A stretch of DNA of 64,000 nt from Natrarchaeobius chitinivorans. GTDB lineage: Archaea; Halobacteriota; Halobacteria; Halobacteriales; Natrialbaceae. This document shows positions 8,521-15,713 of the stretch, piece by piece. Positions within the stretch are counted from its first letter, which is position 1. The number at the start of each line of letters is the position of its first letter. A program made the position numbers and the translations under genes. The notes under the pieces were generated by a model. The model worked only from the letters and a program-made list of their open reading frames with translations. It was not told the DNA's origin and did no database searches. The stretch is from the NCBI RefSeq assembly GCF_003841505.1, contig NZ_REGA01000016.1:1-64000 (forward strand), read 5' to 3'.

Positions 8521-8931
8521 AGCTGGTTCGTCGCGGAACCTCACGATGTCGGCTTCTAGCTCGTCGAAATCATCGTCTGCTCCGACGAGAAGTGTCCCAT
8601 CGACAGCGTCAGCTGTCGCAAGTGCATATGCATCGCCGAGCGCCATCGGATACGCTTCTTTGAGGGCAGCCGCATCGTCCCAACACGCTCGAGGATCGTA
8701 GACTATGACGCCCAATTCTTCGAGTCGCTCGAGGCTCGCTCGGACGTCAGCAGGACGAAACCCGACCCGAGAGCCAACGTAGAGGACCTCTGTTTTCGTC
8801 ACTGGACTGATGTAGCCCGTGATCTCGCCAGACGCGACGCGGTCGATCCACGCTTCGACAGTATCGGAACCAGGTTCGTCGTCCAGATAGGCGACGAGTG
8901 GTTCCGTATCGAAGACGATTGGATCCGTCAT
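8518..8931 (-). CDS. vapC: VapC-type PIN-domain toxin
   Basis: A 137-aa PIN ribonuclease. Four acidic active-site positions are visible: Asp in VFDTEPLVAYL, Glu in TKTEVLYVG, Asp in LGDAYALATA, and Asp in VGADDDFDEL. It would cleave RNA when freed from the cognate antitoxin. Its start overlaps the vapB stop by 4 nt (ATGA). The stop codon lies inside the right flank of a family A repeat. The module sits in the insert that splits the lysine genes. Confidence 0.9.
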   Translation of the reverse strand: MTDPIVFDTEPLVAYLDDEPGSDTVEAWIDRVASGEITGYISPVTKTEVLYVGSRVGFRPADVRASLERLEELGVIVYDPRACWDDAAALKEAYPMALGDAYALATADAVDGTLLVGADDDFDELEADIVRFRDEPA

Positions 8932-9236
8932 TCGTCACCCGTATCGCTGGCAAATCGGTCGACGACATCATCAGTTCGCTGTGTGTCGCGTTCGCGTTCT
9001 TCACGAAGGGTTGCTGTCGCAGGGCGGTCCTCGTCGCTGTCGCGTTCGAGCCCGCGGAACTCTCGCATCGAACCCACTGGGCGGACGACGATTTCTCCGT
9101 CCTCGTTCTCGACGAATTTGACCCGTCCTGGTGCAGGGATCCCGTGTTTCTCCCGGAGTTGCTTGGGAATCGTGGCCTGCCCCTTTTCGGTGACAGAGAC
9201 GATCCGCTCCTCGCCACTAGATGTATTACTCGACAT
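8928..9236 (-). CDS. vapB: VapB-type AbrB/MazE-fold antitoxin
   Basis: A 102-aa protein with an N-terminal SpoVT/AbrB swapped-hairpin DNA-binding domain (VSVTEKGQATIPKQLREKHGI, residues about 13-33) and an acidic, Arg-rich C-terminal tail likely to wrap the toxin. It would neutralise VapC and repress its own promoter. A perfect 8-bp inverted repeat overlaps its start codon (9223-9245), which fits autoregulation. Confidence 0.9.
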   Translation of the reverse strand: MSSNTSSGEERIVSVTEKGQATIPKQLREKHGIPAPGRVKFVENEDGEIVVRPVGSMREFRGLERDSDEDRPATATLREERERDTQRTDDVVDRFASDTGDE

Positions 9237-9245
9237 AAGTAATAC
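9223..9245. promoter_or_regulatory. Putative VapB autoregulatory operator
   Basis: GTATTACT-N7-AGTAATAC is a perfect 8-bp inverted repeat spanning the vapB ATG (9236). A further half-site, ATTACTT at 9257-9263, pairs with AAGTAAT at 9237-9243. AbrB-fold antitoxins bind such palindromes, so autoregulation is a reasonable inference. Confidence 0.6.
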
Positions 9246-9389
9246 ACCCTTGTAGAATTACTTAGTTCTGTCCTCGGCTCACCGATTCATATCGACGTTC
9301 TGGTGAGTACCGTAGCCGGGGCCGGTCCGATAGGCGTCAATCGTGGCGACAAAGAACAGAATCGGCCGCGAGGCGAGATCCAGGAACGA

Positions 9390-9473
9390 TATAGTAGCCA
9401 CTGGAAGTCAATGCACACCCGATCGCGGGACGGATCGGCGATCAGTGCGTCAATCGTTTCAGTTGTCACTATA
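9390..9473. repeat. Palindromic repeat family B, copy 2 (short form)
   Basis: It begins TATAGTAGCCACTGGAAG and ends CAGTTGTCACTATA, with an internal CGATCG/CGATCAG palindrome. It is an 84-bp short form of the element at 629-784. No clear target duplication is seen. It lies upstream of vapB and abuts a family A copy at 9478. Confidence 0.7.
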
Positions 9474-9477
9474 CTTC

Positions 9478-9565
9478 TGATACGGATTGCTGTACCGGTG
9501 TACCAGTGCACCCGCCGCCCGGGTCGCGCCTGGACCGGAAATGGCGACAGTAAACGTACGAATCA
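9478..9565. repeat. 80-bp palindromic element (family A), copy A2, diverged right end
   Basis: It starts TGATACGGATTGCTGTACC, has the GTGCACCCG...CGGG central stem and ends near GACAGTAAACG. The right end is about 2 bp longer and less regular than other copies. The TCA at 9563-9565 is the complement of the stop codon of the adjacent winged-helix gene. Confidence 0.75.
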
Positions 9566-9862
9566 GCGCTGGTCTGCTGGCTCCTCTAACTCGCTTGCGT
9601 CGAGTTCTCCCTCGAGGTATTGCTCACCCAGATCGGTGATTTCGTAGTACCCACGCTTCACCCGACGTACTACCCCGTAGTCGACGAGAACCGATAAGCG
9701 TCTGTTGACCTCGTCTCTGGATTTGTCGATATTGATCGCGAGTACTGCAGGAGATAAGATCAGTCCCGAGGAGTCTAACGTCTCAAGAATCCGATCATCA
9801 ATAGGTAACTGCATCCAAGATGCAGGCTTTCGCACTCTTCTTGCCACCTGAACCGGTATCAT
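9563..9862 (-). CDS. Winged-helix DNA-binding protein
   Basis: A 99-aa protein with a single winged HTH: helices around DDRILETLDSSGLILSPAVL and SRDEVNRRLSVLVDYGVV, then a wing GYYEITDLGEQYLEGE. This arrangement is common in haloarchaeal PhiH1-repressor-like and MarR/PadR-like regulators. The acidic C-terminus ends in a family A repeat. It is in the accessory block between dapD and lysA; its target is unknown. Confidence 0.75.
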   Translation of the reverse strand: MIPVQVARRVRKPASWMQLPIDDRILETLDSSGLILSPAVLAINIDKSRDEVNRRLSVLVDYGVVRRVKRGYYEITDLGEQYLEGELDASELEEPADQR

Positions 9863-10068
9863 CGCTGCTGGGATATATCAGATTTGGATAATGGATGTGT
9901 GTGGATAACCTCATTAATGGATGTGAAAATTTATAGTAGAAAAAGAAGAACGGTTGAATGACGGGAGTTCCGTGTGAACCAAACTACGGTCACGTTTGGT
10001 TTGAAAACGCGGATCGGTGATAGAGACACCGAGTCCGCGGTGGCTCCCGTATCCGCGGTACGGAAGCC

Positions 10069-10383
10069 ATGTTCGACGACACTTCACGGGACCTTGAAGG
10101 TCCCGAACGACGAGATGAATCGCTCGAGAATCGCGCACAACCCGTCACCGATGGCGGCCGGGACATGGCACCTGACCGGTTCGTACTCACCCTCGAGTAC
10201 ACGACGATGGACGGTCGTCGCCAGCGCGTCACGTTCGTCCGGGGCGTGGACGACGCCCGGCGGATCACCCACGAGCGCCGCGATGGTGAATGGCGAAAAA
10301 CCGGCCGTCAACCGATTTCGGATCTCGCCGTCCAGTTCGATGGCCGCTCCGGCCGACTCGGTAGTCACTGTGTGGGACCGTGA
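10069..10383 (+). CDS. Hypothetical protein
   Basis: A 104-aa frame with GC-rich third positions across its length. The second half (from the Met at codon 33, position 10165) alternates hydrophobic strands and charged turns (RFVLTLEYTTMDG, then WRKTGRQPISDLAVQF), resembling small beta-rich haloarchaeal proteins. No family is recognised. The minus strand has a competing 94-codon frame over the same bases, so the strand call is tentative. Confidence 0.45.
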   Translation: MFDDTSRDLEGPERRDESLENRAQPVTDGGRDMAPDRFVLTLEYTTMDGRRQRVTFVRGVDDARRITHERRDGEWRKTGRQPISDLAVQFDGRSGRLGSHCVGP

Positions 10384-10416
10384 AGTTGCCTCGAGGACAC
10401 AGTTTACGATCCGGCC

Positions 10417-10848
10417 TCACCACTCCGACGACAACCGGGATTGGACCGGCCGCGTTCCGCGCGTGCTCGCCTCGAGGTCGAGTAGCCGGCGCTTCGTCCG
10501 CACGCCGTCGGCCCCCGAATACCCCCGAAGGCCACCGTCGCTCCCGACCACGCGGTGACAGGGCACGATCACCGGCACCGGATTTCGACCGCACGCGCCG
10601 CCGACGGCGACGGGAGCGGTCTCGAGTTCGGCGGCGAGTTCGCCGTACGAACGCGTCTCGCCGTAGGGAATCTCACACATCGCTCGCATCACGTCGCCGG
10701 TCGTCCCGTCGGGAAATGCGACGGTCAGGTCGAACGTCCGGCGGTCGCCGGAGGCGTAGTCGGCGACCTGCGATCGGATCTCGTCGACCGGTTCGGCGAC
10801 GAGCGACTCGTCGACCTCGATCGACGAGCCCACGATTTCGACGTTCAC
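10417..10848 (-). CDS. ogt: Methylated-DNA-[protein]-cysteine S-methyltransferase
   Basis: A 143-aa Ogt/MGMT protein. The suicide active site PCHRV is intact, preceded by GRNPVPVIV and followed by GSDGGLRGYSGA, and the DNA-binding helix (PYGETRSYGELA) is present. It repairs O6-alkylguanine by transferring the alkyl group to its own cysteine. It is shorter than E. coli Ogt, mainly in the N-terminal domain. It lies in the insert between dapD and lysA. Confidence 0.92.
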   Translation of the reverse strand: MNVEIVGSSIEVDESLVAEPVDEIRSQVADYASGDRRTFDLTVAFPDGTTGDVMRAMCEIPYGETRSYGELAAELETAPVAVGGACGRNPVPVIVPCHRVVGSDGGLRGYSGADGVRTKRRLLDLEASTRGTRPVQSRLSSEW

Positions 10849-10962
10849 GACTCGAGTCTTCCCTCCATTCTCCGAACGTTTGGTCGAGAGTATATAAACG
10901 ATAGCCCCACGGTGGAACTGATCCAGTACCGCCAGGGAGGAGACCCGACGAGGGCGGTGCGC

Positions 10963-11048
10963 TCATACGGATTGCTGTGCCGATGTACCGACACCCCCGC
11001 CGCCCGGCTCACGGGTTCGCGGGAACTGACGGGCAGCACACCGTATCG
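10963..11048. repeat. 80-bp palindromic element (family A), copy A3
   Basis: The core at 10966-11045 starts TACGGATTGCTGTGCCG and ends CAGCACACCGTA; flanks are TCA on the left and TCG on the right, a 3-bp duplication with one change. It lies 41 bp before lysA and, with copy A1 after dapD, brackets the accessory insert in the lysine cluster. Confidence 0.8.
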
Positions 11049-11089
11049 AACCCAAACCCTTGAAGCCTTGCGGATAATTGAAGTGGATA

Positions 11090-12325
11090 ATGACCGATTT
11101 CGCCGACTCGCCGGCCGTTCGCCGGCCCGCAGACTGGAATCTCGAGCGACTCGAGCGGCTGGCAGACGAACACGACACGCCGCTTTACGTGATCGACCTC
11201 GATCGCGTCAAGGAGAACTACGCCCGCTTTGCGGCCGCGTTCCCTGACGCCGACGTGATGTACGCCGCGAAGGCCCACACGGGGAAGGCGGTCCTCGAGG
11301 CGGTCCTCGAGGTCGGCGGGACGATCGAGTGCGCCGCGTGGGGGGAACTCCAGCGTGCGATCGACGCCGGTGCGGAGCCGAACACGCTCCAGTACACCGC
11401 GGTCAACCCGCCCGATCACGACCTCGATTACGCGGTCGACCTCGCGGCGGACGCGCCGGGGCTGACGATCACGATCGGCGCGACGGACACGCTCGACCGC
11501 CTCGCCGAGCGGGGTTACGACGGCCGGATCGCCATCCGGATCAATCCCGGCATCGGGACGGGCCACCACGAGAAGGTCGCGACCGGCGCGGACGCGAAGT
11601 TCGGGATCCCCTACGAGCAGGTCCCCGAGGTCGCCGACCGCGTCCGCGAGGAGTTCGATCTCGTGGGTCTCCACGCCCACGCCGGCAGCGGCGTCCTGAC
11701 CGACGGACTCGAGGAACACTGTCGCGCCATCTCTCGAGTCGGCGAGATGGCCCGCCGCGTCGGCGACGAGCATCTCGAGTTCGTCGACGTCGGCGGCGGC
11801 TACGGCGTCCCCTACCGCGAAGAGGAACAGCCCCTGGACCTCGAGAAGACCTCGGAGATGGTCCGGGACGCCGTCGGCGAACTGGACGCACAACTCAAAC
11901 TCGAGCCCGGCCGGTACGTCGTCGCCGACGCCGAGGTGATCCTGACCGAGGTCAACACGATCAAGGAAGCGCCCGACACGACGGTCGTCGGCGTCGACGC
12001 CAGTCTCTCGACGATGATCCGGCCCGCGATGTTCGGCTCCTATCACCCGATGCTCAACGTCAGCGCGCCCGAGCGCGGGCCGATCGAGGCGACCGTCGGC
12101 GGTCCGGTCTGTACCAGCGCGGACGTCTTCGCCCACGACCGGCCGATCGCCGAACCCGAACGCGGCGACGTGATCGCCATCGGGAACGCCGGCTCCTACG
12201 GCTACGAACTGGCAAACCAGTTTCACTCCCAGCCCAAACCCGCGGAGGTCGCACTCGAGGACGGCGAGGTCCGCGTCGCCCGACGGCGCGAGACGCTCGA
12301 GGACGTGACGCGACTCGAGCGGTGA
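11090..12325 (+). CDS. lysA: Diaminopimelate decarboxylase
   Basis: A 411-aa fold-type III PLP enzyme that decarboxylates meso-diaminopimelate to lysine. The PLP lysine lies in MYAAKAHTGKAV, the phosphate-binding HAHAGSGV and FVDVGGGYGVPY are present, and the C-terminal domain has GPVCTSADVFAHD with the active-site Cys. The ATG at 11090 is chosen over a TTG 12 nt upstream. It is followed 4 bp later by dapE; dapF, often next to lysA in related genomes, is not here. Confidence 0.95.
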   Translation: MTDFADSPAVRRPADWNLERLERLADEHDTPLYVIDLDRVKENYARFAAAFPDADVMYAAKAHTGKAVLEAVLEVGGTIECAAWGELQRAIDAGAEPNTLQYTAVNPPDHDLDYAVDLAADAPGLTITIGATDTLDRLAERGYDGRIAIRINPGIGTGHHEKVATGADAKFGIPYEQVPEVADRVREEFDLVGLHAHAGSGVLTDGLEEHCRAISRVGEMARRVGDEHLEFVDVGGGYGVPYREEEQPLDLEKTSEMVRDAVGELDAQLKLEPGRYVVADAEVILTEVNTIKEAPDTTVVGVDASLSTMIRPAMFGSYHPMLNVSAPERGPIEATVGGPVCTSADVFAHDRPIAEPERGDVIAIGNAGSYGYELANQFHSQPKPAEVALEDGEVRVARRRETLEDVTRLER

Positions 12326-12329
12326 TTCG

Positions 12330-13403
12330 ATGAGTTTCGATCCCGTCGACTTTCACGCCGACGCTGTGAGGACCCCCTCCCACGAGGACGTCTCGGAAAT
12401 GCGGGAGTTGTTGCTCGAGACGCTCGAAGACGCCGGTCTCGAGCCCGAAGTCGACGACCTGGGAAACGTACTGGCGAGCAAGGGAACCGGCGAACCGCAC
12501 GTCGTGCTCAACACCCACATCGACACCGTCGCACCCCACGTCGCCTACGAACGCGACGGCGACGTCGTCCGCGGACGGGGTGCCTGCGACGCGAAGGGGC
12601 CGCTCGCGGCGCTGCTCGCGGCGTTCCTTCGAGTCGAGCCCACGGCTGGCAAACTGACGCTCGCGATCACGCCCGACGAGGAGACGCTGATGACCGGCGC
12701 TGCCGGCCTGCAGAATCGACTCGATGCCGACGGCTACATCGTCGGCGAACCGACCGATCTCGACGTCTGTATCGCCGCCCGCGGACAGTGCGAGGGAACG
12801 ATCACCGTCGAGGGCGAGAGCGGCCACGCCGCGAGCGTCCCCGCCGAGCGAAACCCCGTTTTCGGCCTCGAGTCCGTCCTCGAGGCGCTTCGCGAGTACG
12901 ACGACGAGGCGGGACCGGGCGCGGACGCCGTGCTCGGCGAGCCGAAACTGACGGCGACGGGCCTCGAGGCCGGCGGCGCGCCCAACCGCGTCCCCGGGCG
13001 CTGTCGGCTCACGTTCGACCGCCGGAGCGTCCCGCCGGAGACGGGAGACTCGTTTCGCGCGGACCTCGAGCGGTACCTCGAGGCGCGGATTCCCGAACCG
13101 CTTTCGGTCTCAGTCGACCTCATCCGTCCCGACACGCCGTTTCCACGGGCGTTCGTCACCGACGAGGACGCGGCGCTGGTCCGGACGCTCGAGGAGGCAA
13201 GCGACGGCGACGTCCGCCCGTTCGGAGCCGCGACCGAGGCCGGCTTCTTCGCGGCCGACGCGCCGACCGTCGTCTTCGGCCCGGGCGTCCTCGCCGACGA
13301 CGAGGGCGCGGTCGCCCACGCCGAGCGCGAGTACGTCCGACTGTCGGACGTCGAACGGGCGGCCGAGGCGCTCCGTGAGACCCTCGGGTCGCTACTCGTG
13401 TGA
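12330..13403 (+). CDS. dapE: Succinyl-diaminopimelate desuccinylase-type M20 peptidase
   Basis: A 357-aa M20 family zinc hydrolase. Metal-ligand motifs are visible: NTHIDTV (His, Asp), GRGACDAKG (bridging Asp) and TPDEET (catalytic Glu), with a terminal AHAEREYV supplying the last His. The dimerisation insert lies in the middle (residues about 160-270). It removes succinate from N-succinyl-diaminopimelate. The family also contains ArgE/LysK, but position directly after lysA and the presence of dapD favour DapE. It likely shares a transcript with lysA. Confidence 0.88.
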   Translation: MSFDPVDFHADAVRTPSHEDVSEMRELLLETLEDAGLEPEVDDLGNVLASKGTGEPHVVLNTHIDTVAPHVAYERDGDVVRGRGACDAKGPLAALLAAFLRVEPTAGKLTLAITPDEETLMTGAAGLQNRLDADGYIVGEPTDLDVCIAARGQCEGTITVEGESGHAASVPAERNPVFGLESVLEALREYDDEAGPGADAVLGEPKLTATGLEAGGAPNRVPGRCRLTFDRRSVPPETGDSFRADLERYLEARIPEPLSVSVDLIRPDTPFPRAFVTDEDAALVRTLEEASDGDVRPFGAATEAGFFAADAPTVVFGPGVLADDEGAVAHAEREYVRLSDVERAAEALRETLGSLLV

Positions 13404-13548
13404 AATCGTGGCGGCTCACGCTCGAGTGAAATTACGGTGGCTCACGCTCGAGCGGTGACGGGCGAACTCGACGAGCGGTCGACCGACCGTGCTCCGGAAC
13501 TGCAACGGAAGGGGATTCAATTTAGTGTCACGACGGCGGAGTTCTCGT

Positions 13549-13950
13549 ATGGCCTCGATTCCCGACGACTTTCAGGACCTGTTCGAGAAAGAGACGTTCG
13601 CGCACGTCTCTACCCTGCTCCCGGACGGGTCGCCCCACGTAACGCCGGTGTGGATCGACTACGACGCCGACAAAAACCGGCCCCTCGTCAACACCGAGCG
13701 CGATCGGCGCAAGGAGAAAAACGCCCGAAACGATCCGCGGGTCGCCGTGAGCATGACCGATCCCGACAACCCCTACCGAATGCTCTCGGTGACGGGCGAC
13801 GTCGACGAGATAACGACGGCGAACGCCCGCGAGCACATCGACGAACTGGCCCAGCGGTACACCGGCGAGGACGAGTATCCGAATCCGATCGAGACCGAAC
13901 GCGTTATCATCTCGATCGAACCCGATCGGGTGAGCGCGTTCGAGGGGTAA
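13549..13950 (+). CDS. PPOX-class F420-dependent/FMN-binding protein
   Basis: A 133-aa split-barrel flavin-fold protein of the pyridoxamine-5'-phosphate-oxidase superfamily. It starts with a short helix (DDFQDLFEKETFAHVSTLLP), then GSPHVTPVWIDYD, and KEKNARNDPRVAVSM, the typical pattern of archaeal F420-dependent PPOX-class enzymes. It likely binds F420 or FMN and reduces an unknown substrate. The ATG at 13549 matches family starts. Confidence 0.85.
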   Translation: MASIPDDFQDLFEKETFAHVSTLLPDGSPHVTPVWIDYDADKNRPLVNTERDRRKEKNARNDPRVAVSMTDPDNPYRMLSVTGDVDEITTANAREHIDELAQRYTGEDEYPNPIETERVIISIEPDRVSAFEG

Positions 13951-14151
13951 TCGTCGTCCTCGAGCCGCCTATTCCTATACTTCGGTTTTCGAAGTTACTT
14001 CAAAAATTGAAGTGAAAGCTCGTCGAGAAAAGGCGACACGAACGGAATCCGGACGACCCCATACGAGCGGGCCAAACCCATACGGGCGAACTCACGCATT
14101 CGATCGGGCGGGCGTCGTCGCCGGTTGCCTTAGCGACACAACGCCTTCCGA
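13951..14151. terminator. Convergent gene end with small hairpins
   Basis: Between the converging PPOX-type gene and purB are two small hairpins: CTTCG-GTTTT-CGAAG around 13981-13996 and the perfect ACTTCAA-AAA-TTGAAGT just after it (about 13997-14013). They could end transcription from either side. No gene is seen here. Confidence 0.4.
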
Positions 14152-15537
14152 TCACTCGAGGTCGTCGACCAGCTCGTCCGCGACGCCGGTGTAGCCCGTC
14201 GGGGTCAGCTCGCGTAACTCCTCGCGGACCGACTCATCGACCGCGAGGTCGTCGAACAGCTCGCGGAAGTCCGCGAGCGTGACGTCCTTGCCCCGCGTGA
14301 GGTCTTTGACCTGCTCGTAGGCGTCTTCTTGCCCTTCGCGACGGAGGATCGTCTGGACGGCCTCGCCGATGATCTCGGGGGTCGACTCGAGGTCCTCGCG
14401 CATGACGGCCTCGGTGGGGACGACCTTCTCGAGGCCGGCGGCGGTCTTGTCGTAGCCGATCAGGCAGTGAGCGAACGCCGCGCCGATGTTGCGTTTGACC
14501 GTCGAATCCGAGAGGTCGCGCTGGAGCCTCGAGGTGGTGACGTAGTCGGCGAGGAAGGTGAGATCGGAGTTCGCCTTCGAGAGGTTGCCCTCGCTGTTTT
14601 CGAAGTCGATCGGGTTGACCTTGTGGGGCATCGTCGACGAGCCTGTTTCGCCGGAAACGGCCTCCTGGCCGAGGTAGCGGTCGGAGACGTATAGCCAGAC
14701 GTCCAGATCGAGGTCGAGCAGGACGTCGTTCGCGCCGCGGACGGCGTCGAACAGCGCCGCGAGGTCGTCACAGGGGTTGACCTGCGTCGTCAGCGACTCG
14801 AACTCGAGGCCGAGGTCCGTGACGAACGCCTCGGCGAACGCCGGCCAGTCGACGTCCGGGTAGGCGGCGTGGTGGGCGGCGTAGGTGCCCGACGCGCCGC
14901 CGAGTTTGCCGCGGAGGTCGTCCGTGGCCTCGCGAATCCGGCCGGTGGCGCGAGCCAGACGAGCGGCGTAGACTGCCATCTCCTTGCCGAAGGTGGTCGG
15001 CGTCGCGGGCTGGCCGTGGGTGCGCGCGAGCATCGGGAGGTCGCGGTGGTCGCGGGCCATCTCCGCGAGCGAATCCCGGACCTCGTACAGCGCCGGGAGC
15101 AGCACCTCGTCGACGGCCTCGCGGACGAGCAGCCGGTGGGCGAGGTTGTTCACGTCCTCGCTGGTCAGCCCGAAGTGGATCCAGGGGGAGGCGTCGCTGC
15201 CCTCGGGCAGACGGTGGCGAACGAAGTACTCGACGGCCTTGACGTCGTGGTTGGTCGCGTCGAACTCGGCGTAGCCCTCCGTCTCGAGGGTCTTGATCAA
15301 CTGGGCGTCCTCCTCCGCGAAGCTCTCGTACAGCTCGCGAAGGTGGGCTCGCTCCTCGAGGTCGAACTCGAGGGGCGTGGCCTCGAGGTTGGCGAGCGCG
15401 ATCAGGTACTCGACTTCGACGCGAACGCGGGCGCGCATGAGCGCGGCCTCGCTCGCGTACGGCGACAGCGGCGCGGTCCGGCCGCCGTATCGCCCGTCCA
15501 GCGGCGAGACGGCGTACAGCGCGTGGGTGTCGGTCAT
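14152..15537 (-). CDS. purB: Adenylosuccinate lyase
   Basis: A 461-aa fumarase/aspartase-superfamily enzyme acting twice in purine synthesis, on SAICAR and on adenylosuccinate. The signature loop GSSTMPHKVNP is intact, as are ARTHGQPATPTTFGKE and an N-terminal SPLDGRYGGRTAPLSPYASE. Length is normal. The ATG at 15537 begins the conserved N-terminus; the frame stays open upstream without homology. It is divergent from purNH, an arrangement that would allow shared control of two purine steps. Confidence 0.96.
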   Translation of the reverse strand: MTDTHALYAVSPLDGRYGGRTAPLSPYASEAALMRARVRVEVEYLIALANLEATPLEFDLEERAHLRELYESFAEEDAQLIKTLETEGYAEFDATNHDVKAVEYFVRHRLPEGSDASPWIHFGLTSEDVNNLAHRLLVREAVDEVLLPALYEVRDSLAEMARDHRDLPMLARTHGQPATPTTFGKEMAVYAARLARATGRIREATDDLRGKLGGASGTYAAHHAAYPDVDWPAFAEAFVTDLGLEFESLTTQVNPCDDLAALFDAVRGANDVLLDLDLDVWLYVSDRYLGQEAVSGETGSSTMPHKVNPIDFENSEGNLSKANSDLTFLADYVTTSRLQRDLSDSTVKRNIGAAFAHCLIGYDKTAAGLEKVVPTEAVMREDLESTPEIIGEAVQTILRREGQEDAYEQVKDLTRGKDVTLADFRELFDDLAVDESVREELRELTPTGYTGVADELVDDLE

Positions 15538-15713
15538 CGTCCGACACTTTCCAGCGCGGTGCAAAAGCGTGTCGAAACCCGTCCCGGTGAGAGTCACGAG
15601 CGTGCATACTCGAGCGTACTGTTCACCGATCTTGGCTCGAACGATACACGATCGTGGGTATCGGTGGGCTCGAGACCGCAACCACTTTGCCCCTCGCGGG
15701 CGGCGATCTATCC

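Noticed and set aside
10084-10368. 94-codon minus-strand frame opposite the hypothetical gene at 10069
   Set aside because: Plus-strand codon third positions are more GC-rich and its translation looks more protein-like, but this remains uncertain.
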